Assembly: GCF_900460215.1 (NCBI RefSeq)
Contig: NZ_UHIA01000004.1
Coordinates: 1,186,001-1,250,000 of the forward strand
DNA length: 64,000 nucleotides
DNA from: Suttonella indologenes
Lineage (GTDB): Bacteria; Pseudomonadota; Gammaproteobacteria; Cardiobacteriales; Cardiobacteriaceae
Direction: 5' to 3'
Shown here piece by piece: positions 16,006 to 24,742 of this stretch. Position numbers and translations under genes: made by a program. The notes under the pieces were generated by a model. The model did not search any database and had not been told where the DNA came from. It saw only the letters and a list, made by a program, of their open reading frames with translations. Within the stretch, counting starts at the first letter, position 1. Every line of letters starts with the position of its first letter.

Positions 16006-17524
16006 TTTTTCTCTGCAACTCGCCCTAATCGCCGCCTGCTGTACCGCTTTATTATTCAGCCCCGAGAGTAAGGCGCAATCCGCCAATCAGCTCTATATCT
16101 GCGATAACGGCAGCGGCAGCACCAATATCGTCAGCGCCGCCCAGCGTAGCGGCAAATGCAAACCTTATCAAAAAGGCATGTTCGGCAATTACAATGCCGG
16201 CGCCACCGTCATGCCCCTAGACAAAGCCACCGAAAATTTCACCGATAAAGCCGAAAGCAGCAATCTCTTTGCCAACGTCATCGCCGCAGAAAAACAGCAG
16301 GCAGTAGCATCTGCAAACTCCGCCTCTGTACCGCTAGAAGATTTCAAAGAAACCGGCGCCATCCATATTTTCTATTGCCCCGATTACCGCAGCGGGCGTA
16401 TGATTGAAGCCACTAGTCCGCCTGAACCGACCTGCCGTTCCATCGGTATCAAAGCCGAAGTACAAGACCCGCGCGGCATCGTGCCGACACCCAAAACTAC
16501 TGCCGAACCGCAGATTGTGCCGACCAAAGACGGCAGCGGTGCTATTGTCGCCACCGACTCGCCGCCGACCGATATTTACAAATGCTTTGATCAGGAAGGA
16601 CTGCCGACCTTTGTCGCCAGCGACCAAATCGACAAATACCGCCGTTGCAGCTTCTTCCAACGCTCCTATGCCGGCGCGAAAGCCGATTTCACTCAACAGG
16701 CCCGACAGCCGCAAGCCCCTTCCTTAACCCGATTGGCGGCACAAGGCGTCGGCGCAGCGCCAACCCCCACCGCTTCCGCCGCCCTGCGCTGCGTCGGTGC
16801 GGGAAAAGTGGAATTTAACGGCAGCACCCGCGAATATAACTGCGCCACCCGTTCTTTCGACATGACACCCGGCTCTTCCGGCGGACAAGTCATTCTCGGC
16901 GACCGCAGTGCCAATATCGCCGCACACCGCTTGGACTATTTCGGCTCGGAAGGCAGTTGTAGCGGCGTGGTTACCACGCCCGAAGGTCGCGTTCTGCATC
17001 TCGACCCGACCAAAGATTGTCCGCAAGCGCTGAAAATCGAGGCGCGCCGCATCGAAGCCGAATACGTCAAAACCATTTCGGTCAATGTCTCGGGCGCATT
17101 CTTGGAGCGTCAGCGCGGCTTATCGGCGCAAATCAATGAAATCGCCGCGCGCATCGGTGTTGATCCTTATTTGGTTCATGCCGTTATTTCCGCCGAATCC
17201 GCCTATAAAAGCCGTGCCGTCTCGCATGCCGGCGCCCAAGGTCTGATGCAGCTCATGCCGGCGACCGCCCGACGCTTCGGCGTATCCGATTCTTTCCACA
17301 CCGGCGAGAACATCCGCGGCGGCACCACCTACCTCAAATGGCTGCTGAAAGAATTCAACGGCAATTACCAACTTGCCATCGCAGGCTACAATGCGGGCGA
17401 AGGCAATGTGAAGAAATACGGCTATAAAATACCGCCCTTTATCGAAACCCGCGCCTATGTACCGAAAGTCATGGAATACTACCGCAAATATAAGGCGAAC
17501 CCCGCTTTGATCGGACTGCAATAA
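15998..17524 (+). CDS. Periplasmic lytic transglycosylase with Cys-pair modules
   Basis: A 508-residue exported murein hydrolase. A signal peptide (MTNFSLQLALIAACCTALLFSPESKA) begins at ATG 15998; an in-frame ATG at 15983 is the alternative. The N-terminal 330 residues hold four segments each bearing a Cys pair (near LYICDNGSG…GKCK, FYCPDYRSG…TCRS, YKCFDQEG…RRC, LRCVGAG…YNC), loosely like DUF4124. The C-terminal domain is family-1 SLT: AVISAESAYKSRAVSHAGAQGLMQLMPATARRFGV with the catalytic Glu in AESAY, and AIAGYNAGEGNVKKYG. Stop and next start overlap (TAATG). Confidence 0.82.
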   Translation: MTNFSLQLALIAACCTALLFSPESKAQSANQLYICDNGSGSTNIVSAAQRSGKCKPYQKGMFGNYNAGATVMPLDKATENFTDKAESSNLFANVIAAEKQQAVASANSASVPLEDFKETGAIHIFYCPDYRSGRMIEATSPPEPTCRSIGIKAEVQDPRGIVPTPKTTAEPQIVPTKDGSGAIVATDSPPTDIYKCFDQEGLPTFVASDQIDKYRRCSFFQRSYAGAKADFTQQARQPQAPSLTRLAAQGVGAAPTPTASAALRCVGAGKVEFNGSTREYNCATRSFDMTPGSSGGQVILGDRSANIAAHRLDYFGSEGSCSGVVTTPEGRVLHLDPTKDCPQALKIEARRIEAEYVKTISVNVSGAFLERQRGLSAQINEIAARIGVDPYLVHAVISAESAYKSRAVSHAGAQGLMQLMPATARRFGVSDSFHTGENIRGGTTYLKWLLKEFNGNYQLAIAGYNAGEGNVKKYGYKIPPFIETRAYVPKVMEYYRKYKANPALIGLQ

Positions 17525-18216
17525 TGAACAAAACCCTTCTCGTCCTTGCCTGTCTGTGGACAGGCGCCCTCCTTCCCGCACAGGCAAAATCCTGCGGCAG
17601 TTATGTCAAAGACGGCAAAACCCACCAAATCCCCTGTTCGCTTGGCAAAGACTTGAAAAGCAGCGTCGCGGCAGGGCAGACCTGCAAAGCGGAAATCAAA
17701 GTCAACGGTTTAACGGTAAAATTACGTCATCAATGCGTAGTCAAACCCAGCGGCAAAACCGGCGCCCAAAGCGTTGTCGAGCCGCAGGGCAGCATGCGCG
17801 AACGCCTCAACCAACTCAAAGCCACCATCAATACTTTGGCGGCAAAACACGGCATCGAGCCGGCTTTGGCGCATGCCGTGATTACCGTGGAATCCGCCTA
17901 TCGCAGCGACGTGGTTTCCAGCAAAGGCGCCATCGGACTGATGCAGTTGATGCCCAACACCGCCAGCCATCTCAATGTCGCCGATCCCTTCGACAGCCGC
18001 CAAAACATCGACGGCGGCATCCGCTACTTAAAAGAATTGCTCGGGCGCTTTAACGGCAATACCACCCTTGCCATTGCCGCCTATAATGCCGGTCCGAGCG
18101 CGGTGAGCAAATACGGCAACCAAATTCCGCCCTATACCGAAACCCAGAATTACGTCAAACACGTAAGCGCTTACCGCGACAAATACCGCCAAGAATGGAA
18201 ATCACATATCTACTAA
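17524..18216 (+). CDS. Periplasmic lytic transglycosylase (short)
   Basis: A 230-residue exported protein: signal peptide MNKTLLVLACLWTGALLPAQA, a 75-residue N-terminal region with four cysteines, and an SLT domain from about residue 95 (HAVITVESAYRSDVVSSKGAIGLMQLMPNTASHL, AIAAYNAGPSAVSKYG) with the catalytic Glu in VESAY. The domain resembles that of the gene before it, suggesting tandem duplication and divergence. The ATG overlaps the previous TAA. It would cleave glycan strands to leave 1,6-anhydro-MurNAc ends; such ends, after import, feed AnmK encoded at 30.4 kb. Confidence 0.83.
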   Translation: MNKTLLVLACLWTGALLPAQAKSCGSYVKDGKTHQIPCSLGKDLKSSVAAGQTCKAEIKVNGLTVKLRHQCVVKPSGKTGAQSVVEPQGSMRERLNQLKATINTLAAKHGIEPALAHAVITVESAYRSDVVSSKGAIGLMQLMPNTASHLNVADPFDSRQNIDGGIRYLKELLGRFNGNTTLAIAAYNAGPSAVSKYGNQIPPYTETQNYVKHVSAYRDKYRQEWKSHIY

Positions 18217-18231
18217 TCCACAGGACCTTTC

Positions 18232-20100
18232 ATGCTCGTTAAATACCTCTCTTCCTTCATGCTGTTTCTTTTTAGCCTGCCCTCGCAGGCGGCGGAAAGC
18301 CTCCTGCAAGCCGAAACGGCGGTTCAAAACGGTGCGCCGCTCAGCCAATACCAACATCTCGCCGCGCATCCGCTCTATCCCTATCTGCAATACCGCCATT
18401 ACCGTAACCATTTGCAAACCCTGCCCAGCCAAGAAATCAGCGATTTTCTGCGTCTGCATCCGCGCGCACCCTTTTCCGGCTGGCTGGCCGAACATGCCTA
18501 TCCGCTGTGGCTGGCGCGCGGCGATTATGCAGCCATTCTCAACAGCTACTCCCCCGCCTTTGCCGATGAAAGTATCGAATGCGAATGGCGTTTGGCAAAT
18601 CTGCGCAGCGGCAATCGCGCCCAAGCCCAGCAAGGGCTGGAAGCATTATGGCTGTCGCCCAAAAGCATCGAAGCCGCCTGCGATCCGCTCTTTGCCCAAT
18701 TGCCGCCGAGCGCCGCAAAAATCGAAGCGCGCTTCCGTCTGGTAATGCTGGAAGGCGAACTCAGTCTCGCCAATCGTCTGCGCCCGCATCTGCAAGGCAA
18801 TGCCGCCTCCGCCGCCGACACATGGCTCGCCATCCGCCGCGGCAGCCTGCCGCTTAATAGCGCTTTAAGCATCAACGAGCCGCAATGGCGCGCCGCCGCC
18901 GTCAGCGACATTTTACGCCGCTATGCACGCGAACGCCTGCATGAAGTGGCGGCGATAGCGCAGCAAGGCATGCAAGCCGGCGTATTCACATTAGAGAAAG
19001 AAGCCGCCGCCAAAGGCTTATCGCGCGTTGCGGCACGACTGGCGCAAGAAGACAATCCGCTGGCAGAAAGCATCTTCGCCGCCATTCCGCAGGGCTTGCA
19101 CGATAAAAATGCCGTCTTCGATCTCATCGCCTACGAATTGCGCCTGCAACGCTGGCAGCAGCTGATACCGCTGTTAAGCAATATGGGCGGCAAATCCGGC
19201 GCACAGGCGGAAGTGCAATATTGGCTCGGCAAAGCCTATGAAAAAACCGGACAGGCAGACAAAGCGCGCCAACACTATCAAGCCGCCGCCGCGCAGCGCG
19301 ATTTCTTCGGCTTTCTTGCCGCCGAAAAACTCGGACAAGCGCCGCAATTTAACGACAAACCGCTATTGCGCGACAGCCATTACGCCCAAATCAGCGCGCA
19401 ACCGGCCGCCTACCGCTTGAAAACCTTCTTGCGCATGGGCGACATGCGCCGCGCCCAGCAAGAATACAATGGCTTAACCTATAAAATGCCGCCTGCCGAA
19501 TTGCGCCAAGCCGCCCTGCTCGCCGCCGAGCAAGGCTGGGTGATTCAAAGCGTGGTCAGCTTAGTAAAAACCGAAGACTGGGACGCACTCAATGTCCGCT
19601 TCCCTCTGCAATACGAGCAGAAAGTACGGCATCTGGCACAGCAAAACAACATCAGCCCCGCCACTATTTTCGCTATCATCCGCAAAGAAAGCATTTTCCA
19701 GCCGCAGATTAAATCCAGTGCCGGCGCTATCGGACTGATGCAAGTCATGCCCGCCACCGCACGCCACGTCGCCAATCAAAGCGGCATCGCCTACAGCGGC
19801 AGTCAGCAGCTCACTGATATCGACACCAATCTGCAACTCGGCAGCCGCTATCTTGCCGACCGCTTAAGAGAATTCGGACACCTTGCCTATGCCGCCGCCG
19901 CTTACAATGCTGGGCCTTCGCGCGTCAATACATGGCGCGCCAGACACCCTAATCTGCCGCTGGACGAATGGATAGCGCAAATTCCCTTTTACGAAACCCG
20001 CGATTACGTCAAACGCGTACTGGAATACGAGCGTATTTACGAATACCGCCTCGGCATCGCGCACAAACCTTATCGCCAACAAAGCCTCAGACCTTGGTAA
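18232..20100 (+). CDS. slt: Soluble lytic murein transglycosylase (Slt70 type)
   Basis: A 622-residue periplasmic enzyme near the length of Slt70. A signal peptide (MLVKYLSSFMLFLFSLPSQA) is followed by about 440 residues of helical repeats, which form the doughnut-like U domain in Slt, then the catalytic SLT domain: ISPATIFAIIRKESIFQPQIKSSAGAIGLMQVMPATARHVA with Glu in RKESIF, and HLAYAAAAYNAGPSRVNTWRARHP. The ending EYERIYEYRL is typical. It is the third transglycosylase in a row, 15 bases after the second. Confidence 0.9.
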   Translation: MLVKYLSSFMLFLFSLPSQAAESLLQAETAVQNGAPLSQYQHLAAHPLYPYLQYRHYRNHLQTLPSQEISDFLRLHPRAPFSGWLAEHAYPLWLARGDYAAILNSYSPAFADESIECEWRLANLRSGNRAQAQQGLEALWLSPKSIEAACDPLFAQLPPSAAKIEARFRLVMLEGELSLANRLRPHLQGNAASAADTWLAIRRGSLPLNSALSINEPQWRAAAVSDILRRYARERLHEVAAIAQQGMQAGVFTLEKEAAAKGLSRVAARLAQEDNPLAESIFAAIPQGLHDKNAVFDLIAYELRLQRWQQLIPLLSNMGGKSGAQAEVQYWLGKAYEKTGQADKARQHYQAAAAQRDFFGFLAAEKLGQAPQFNDKPLLRDSHYAQISAQPAAYRLKTFLRMGDMRRAQQEYNGLTYKMPPAELRQAALLAAEQGWVIQSVVSLVKTEDWDALNVRFPLQYEQKVRHLAQQNNISPATIFAIIRKESIFQPQIKSSAGAIGLMQVMPATARHVANQSGIAYSGSQQLTDIDTNLQLGSRYLADRLREFGHLAYAAAAYNAGPSRVNTWRARHPNLPLDEWIAQIPFYETRDYVKRVLEYERIYEYRLGIAHKPYRQQSLRPW

Positions 20101-20109
20101 GGAGAACCG

Positions 20110-20502
20110 ATGAAAACCTTTATCTCTGCCTGTAGCTGCGCCCTATTGCTCAGCGCCTGCGCCAGCCAATCCGGCGACAGCATCGAAGCGCAAAATCCCG
20201 CGCAAGGGGCGGGCATTCCCCTGCCGCCGCAAGTCAAACTGCCGATTAGCGCGGACAAATGGACGCTTTGGCAATGCCAAGACGGCAGCCGCCTCGAAAC
20301 GCGCTTAAGCGCCGACGGACGGCAATTACAGCTGCGCTATCAAGGACGCGAAGCGCAATTGCAGCAAGCCGCCTCCGCCCGTCCCGCCATTTTTGAAAAT
20401 ACCCACCTTGCTTTTTTTAGCGACGGCAAAACCGCCGCCGTCGGTCATCCGCACAGCCCGACGGTACTGAGCAGCGGCTGCCGCTTAGGAGAACTGAAAT
20501 GA
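20110..20502 (+). CDS. Lipoprotein, possible MliC-type lysozyme inhibitor
   Basis: A 130-residue lipoprotein: signal peptide with lipobox LLSAC (Cys near residue 17), a short Gly/Pro-rich spacer, then a β-rich domain beginning [29 protein letters not shown] and ending in a Cys (SSGCRL). The Cys-x-Asp-Gly start, alternating strands and closing Cys resemble MliC/PliC inhibitors of c-type lysozyme, though the conserved SGxRY signature is only weakly matched. AAGGAGA precedes the ATG. The stop overlaps hisB (ATGA), tying the envelope cluster to the histidine genes. Confidence 0.55.
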   Translation: MKTFISACSCALLLSACASQSGDSIEAQNPAQGAGIPLPPQVKLPISADKWTLWQCQDGSRLETRLSADGRQLQLRYQGREAQLQQAASARPAIFENTHLAFFSDGKTAAVGHPHSPTVLSSGCRLGELK

Positions 20503-21089
20503 CACGTCAAACCCGCATCGAACGCCATACCAATGAAACCAAAATCGACATCAGCCTTAATCTCGACGGCACGGGCAAAGCCCGCCTCAATACAGGACTG
20601 GGCTTTTTCGACCACATGCTCGAGCAAATCGCGCGCCACGGATTATTGGATATAGACCTGCACGTCGAAGGCGATTTGCACGTCGATTGCCACCACAGTA
20701 TTGAAGATACCGGCATTGCGCTCGGCGACGCCCTGCGCGAAGCCTTGGGAGACAAACGCGGCATTTACCGCTACGGACATGCCTATGTGCCGCTGGACGA
20801 GGCCTTATCGCGCGTGGTTATCGATTTTTCAGGCCGCCCCGGTCTGCATTTTCATGCTCAATTCAACCGCGATAAAATCGGCGACATCGACACCGAAGCC
20901 TTTTTTGAATTTTTCCAAGGCTTTGCCAATCATGCCCGCGCCACCGTCCACATCGACAATCTGCGCGGCGTGAACAATCATCACATCATCGAAACCATCT
21001 TCAAGGCTTTCGGGCGCGCCCTGCGTATGGCGGCGGCAGAAGATCCGCGCGCCGCCGGCACCATTCCCTCGACCAAAGGCTGCTTATAA
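20499..21089 (+). CDS. hisB: Imidazoleglycerol-phosphate dehydratase
   Basis: Sixth step of histidine synthesis. This 196-residue form has only the dehydratase domain, unlike the bifunctional enteric HisB with its N-terminal phosphatase. Metal-binding motifs are visible: [31 protein letters not shown], and [19 protein letters not shown]. Start and end align with monofunctional HisB proteins. Because the phosphatase domain is missing, another gene must supply histidinol phosphatase; the enzyme at 1397 is the candidate in this window. Followed immediately by hisH. Confidence 0.96.
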   Translation: MTRQTRIERHTNETKIDISLNLDGTGKARLNTGLGFFDHMLEQIARHGLLDIDLHVEGDLHVDCHHSIEDTGIALGDALREALGDKRGIYRYGHAYVPLDEALSRVVIDFSGRPGLHFHAQFNRDKIGDIDTEAFFEFFQGFANHARATVHIDNLRGVNNHHIIETIFKAFGRALRMAAAEDPRAAGTIPSTKGCL

Positions 21090-22626
<1,537 letters not shown>

Positions 22627-22636
22627 AAGGATGATG

Positions 22637-23806
22637 ATGTTACCCATTCCCGCGATAGATCTCAAAGACGGACAATGCGTGCGCCTTAAACAAGGCCGCA
22701 TGGAAGATGCCACCGTTTTTTCGCATGACCCCGTGCAAACCGCCGCCCATTGGATTGAACAAGGCGCAACCCGCCTGCATTTGGTCGATTTGAACGGTGC
22801 CTTTGCCGGCAGCCCGCAAAATGCCGACGTCGTGCGCGCCATTATGGCGGCATTTCCGCATATTCCCCTGCAAATCGGCGGCGGCATCCGCGATGAAGCA
22901 ACCGCCTGCCATTATTGGGATTTAGGCGTGCAATATTGCATTATCGGCTCCAAAGCGGTCAGCCAGCCGCAGGCAGTCGCCGCCTTAGCCGCCAAATATC
23001 CGCAGCGTCTGATTCTCGGCATCGATGCCAAAGACGGCTATGTCGCCACCGACGGTTGGGCAAATATCTCCGCCGTCAAAGCCGCCGAACTGGCAGCCGA
23101 ATTCGATCCGACACATTTTGCCGCCATTATTTATACCGATATCAGCAAAGACGGCATGATGGGCGGCGTGAATATCGAGCAAACCGCCGCCCTTGCCCGC
23201 GCTACCCCTATTCCCGTGATTGCCTCGGGCGGCGTATCCGGCCTCGCCGACATTCAGGCGCTTAAAAACAGCAGCACGCCGATTGCCGGTGCGATTATCG
23301 GACGCGCTCTGTATGACGGCGCATTCAGCCTGAGCGAAGCCTATCAAACGGCAGGCATCTCGCCGCGCCCGATTCGCTTTAGCGACAGTATCGACAATGC
23401 CGTTTACGCTCAAGCCCTCGCTCTGCGCCGTGCGGTTTTTATTGAAGAACAAGGCATCAGCGAAGCCGAAGAAATCGACAGCCCCGAACTCGAAGCCCGA
23501 TGCCGCCATTTGGTCTTGCAAGACGCGCAAGGCAATCCGCTGGCGACAGCGCGCTTTTATCTCAAAGATGCCGAGCAAGCGAAAATCCAACGCGTTGCCG
23601 TGGCAAAAAGCGCGCGCGGCAGCGGTGCCGGTAAAGCGATTATGCTTGCCGCCGAAGCACATGCGCGCAAAATGGGCGCGAAAACTGCCGTTTTAGGTGC
23701 ACAGGTACATGCCCTTGATTTCTACCGCAGCCTCGGCTATGAAGTGTGCAGCGAAGAATATCTGGACGCCGACATCTCGCACCGCGATATGCAAAAAACT
23801 TTGTAA
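22637..23806 (+). CDS. hisA: HisA isomerase fused to a C-terminal GNAT acetyltransferase
   Basis: A 389-residue two-domain protein. Residues 1–240 form HisA, the ProFAR isomerase: [16 protein letters not shown] with catalytic Asp8, [16 protein letters not shown] with Asp130, [12 protein letters not shown], and ASGGVSG and IIGRALYDG for the phosphate sites. Residues about 247–389 are a GNAT domain of the YjcF/ElaA kind: [19 protein letters not shown], the acetyl-CoA loop [18 protein letters not shown], and [18 protein letters not shown]. The frame is continuous with no stop near the joint. Three ATG codons in a row occur; AAAAGG spacing favours the third. HisA alone is usually about 245 residues. 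Acceptor of the acetyl group is unknown. Confidence 0.92.
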   Translation: MLPIPAIDLKDGQCVRLKQGRMEDATVFSHDPVQTAAHWIEQGATRLHLVDLNGAFAGSPQNADVVRAIMAAFPHIPLQIGGGIRDEATACHYWDLGVQYCIIGSKAVSQPQAVAALAAKYPQRLILGIDAKDGYVATDGWANISAVKAAELAAEFDPTHFAAIIYTDISKDGMMGGVNIEQTAALARATPIPVIASGGVSGLADIQALKNSSTPIAGAIIGRALYDGAFSLSEAYQTAGISPRPIRFSDSIDNAVYAQALALRRAVFIEEQGISEAEEIDSPELEARCRHLVLQDAQGNPLATARFYLKDAEQAKIQRVAVAKSARGSGAGKAIMLAAEAHARKMGAKTAVLGAQVHALDFYRSLGYEVCSEEYLDADISHRDMQKTL

Positions 23807-23814
23807 AGACTTAA

Positions 23815-23847
23815 TCAGCTTGCCGCACAACACTTGCGGCAAGCTGA
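23815..23847. terminator. Convergent stem-loop between hisA and the membrane-protein gene
   Basis: A perfect 13-bp stem (23815–23827 with 23835–23847) encloses a 7-base loop, placed between two converging genes. It lacks a clean T-run on either side, so it is either a weak bidirectional terminator or an RNA-end-protecting hairpin. Confidence 0.6.
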
Positions 23848-23855
23848 TGGATGAT

Positions 23856-24644
23856 TTACCAATCCATGAAAATATGGCGCACGGCGCTGAATGTCCATGC
23901 GTTTAAAAGCGGCCAACCCCATAGTCCTAAGACAATCAGCAGCAAAAAGCCTAATAGAGAGGAAATTTGCGCTATGAGTAGCACGGTAAAAAATGCTGCA
24001 CTCAAGGCCGCACTGCATAATAAACCGAAAAATATCAGCGATTTTAGATTACTAGCCATGCCGTCGAACTGCAAAGCCAGTAATTGCTTGAAAGATTGGC
24101 GGGGAAATTCCACTAAAATCGGCAAAATCGCCCAAGTTAAGAAAAGAATCACCATCTGTGCGCAGACCATAAAGGCGGCGGCCTGATAAATTTGCGCCGC
24201 CTCCGCCATGTGCATCTGCTCGTTTTCAATCCAGACCAAGGGCTGAGGGAACAGCAGGCTTTGCAATAAGGCTAAAATGAGATCAAGCGTCAGAATAAAC
24301 AGGCATAATTGCAAGAAAGAACGGTTTTTGATGCGCGCTGCCGCGGCAAAGAAATCGTTCATTTCCGCCTTGGTGCCGGCGGCGAGTTTGGCGCAAATCA
24401 TCAGCATACCGGCTTGGATAAAGCATTGCGCCACCACCATCGGCACCAAGCCTAATAAAGGCAGGATAGCGGCGAAAATACCGCCTGCCAACAAAGCGGC
24501 GAAGCTGATGGCAACACCGCTCAGGCTCACCAACAGCCATAGCCAAGGTGCGGCTTGAATCAGACGCAAACCGTCGCTAAACCAAACTTTTGCCTCATTC
24601 GGCGGACGCGCCTCGCCGCGCGCGAGCAAGTGAATTTTAGACAT
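23856..24644 (-). CDS. Polytopic membrane protein, BPSS1780-like
   Basis: A 262-residue protein with about six hydrophobic helices. The cytosolic start has the pattern ARGEARPPNEAKVWFSDGLRLIQAAPWLWLL, followed by helices, and the end reads LGLWGWPLLNAWTFSAVRHIFMDW. This layout matches the BPSS1780 family of uncharacterised membrane proteins. AAGGAAGA precedes two consecutive ATG codons; the second (24644) has better spacing than 24647. Divergent from mscK. No transport motif recognised. Confidence 0.65.
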   Translation of the reverse strand: MSKIHLLARGEARPPNEAKVWFSDGLRLIQAAPWLWLLVSLSGVAISFAALLAGGIFAAILPLLGLVPMVVAQCFIQAGMLMICAKLAAGTKAEMNDFFAAAARIKNRSFLQLCLFILTLDLILALLQSLLFPQPLVWIENEQMHMAEAAQIYQAAAFMVCAQMVILFLTWAILPILVEFPRQSFKQLLALQFDGMASNLKSLIFFGLLCSAALSAAFFTVLLIAQISSLLGFLLLIVLGLWGWPLLNAWTFSAVRHIFMDW

Positions 24645-24742
24645 CATTCTTCCTTTTTATCTGAAAATGTGAATTTCTGCGGTAGAATATCGATAAATCC
24701 TTTTAGAATCTAGCCGCGCTGAGTCAAGCCTTTATTATTTCT

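Noticed and set aside
22985..23662. 225-codon minus-strand frame opposite hisA
   Set aside because: Mirror frame of the HisA–GNAT coding sequence without recognisable domains.
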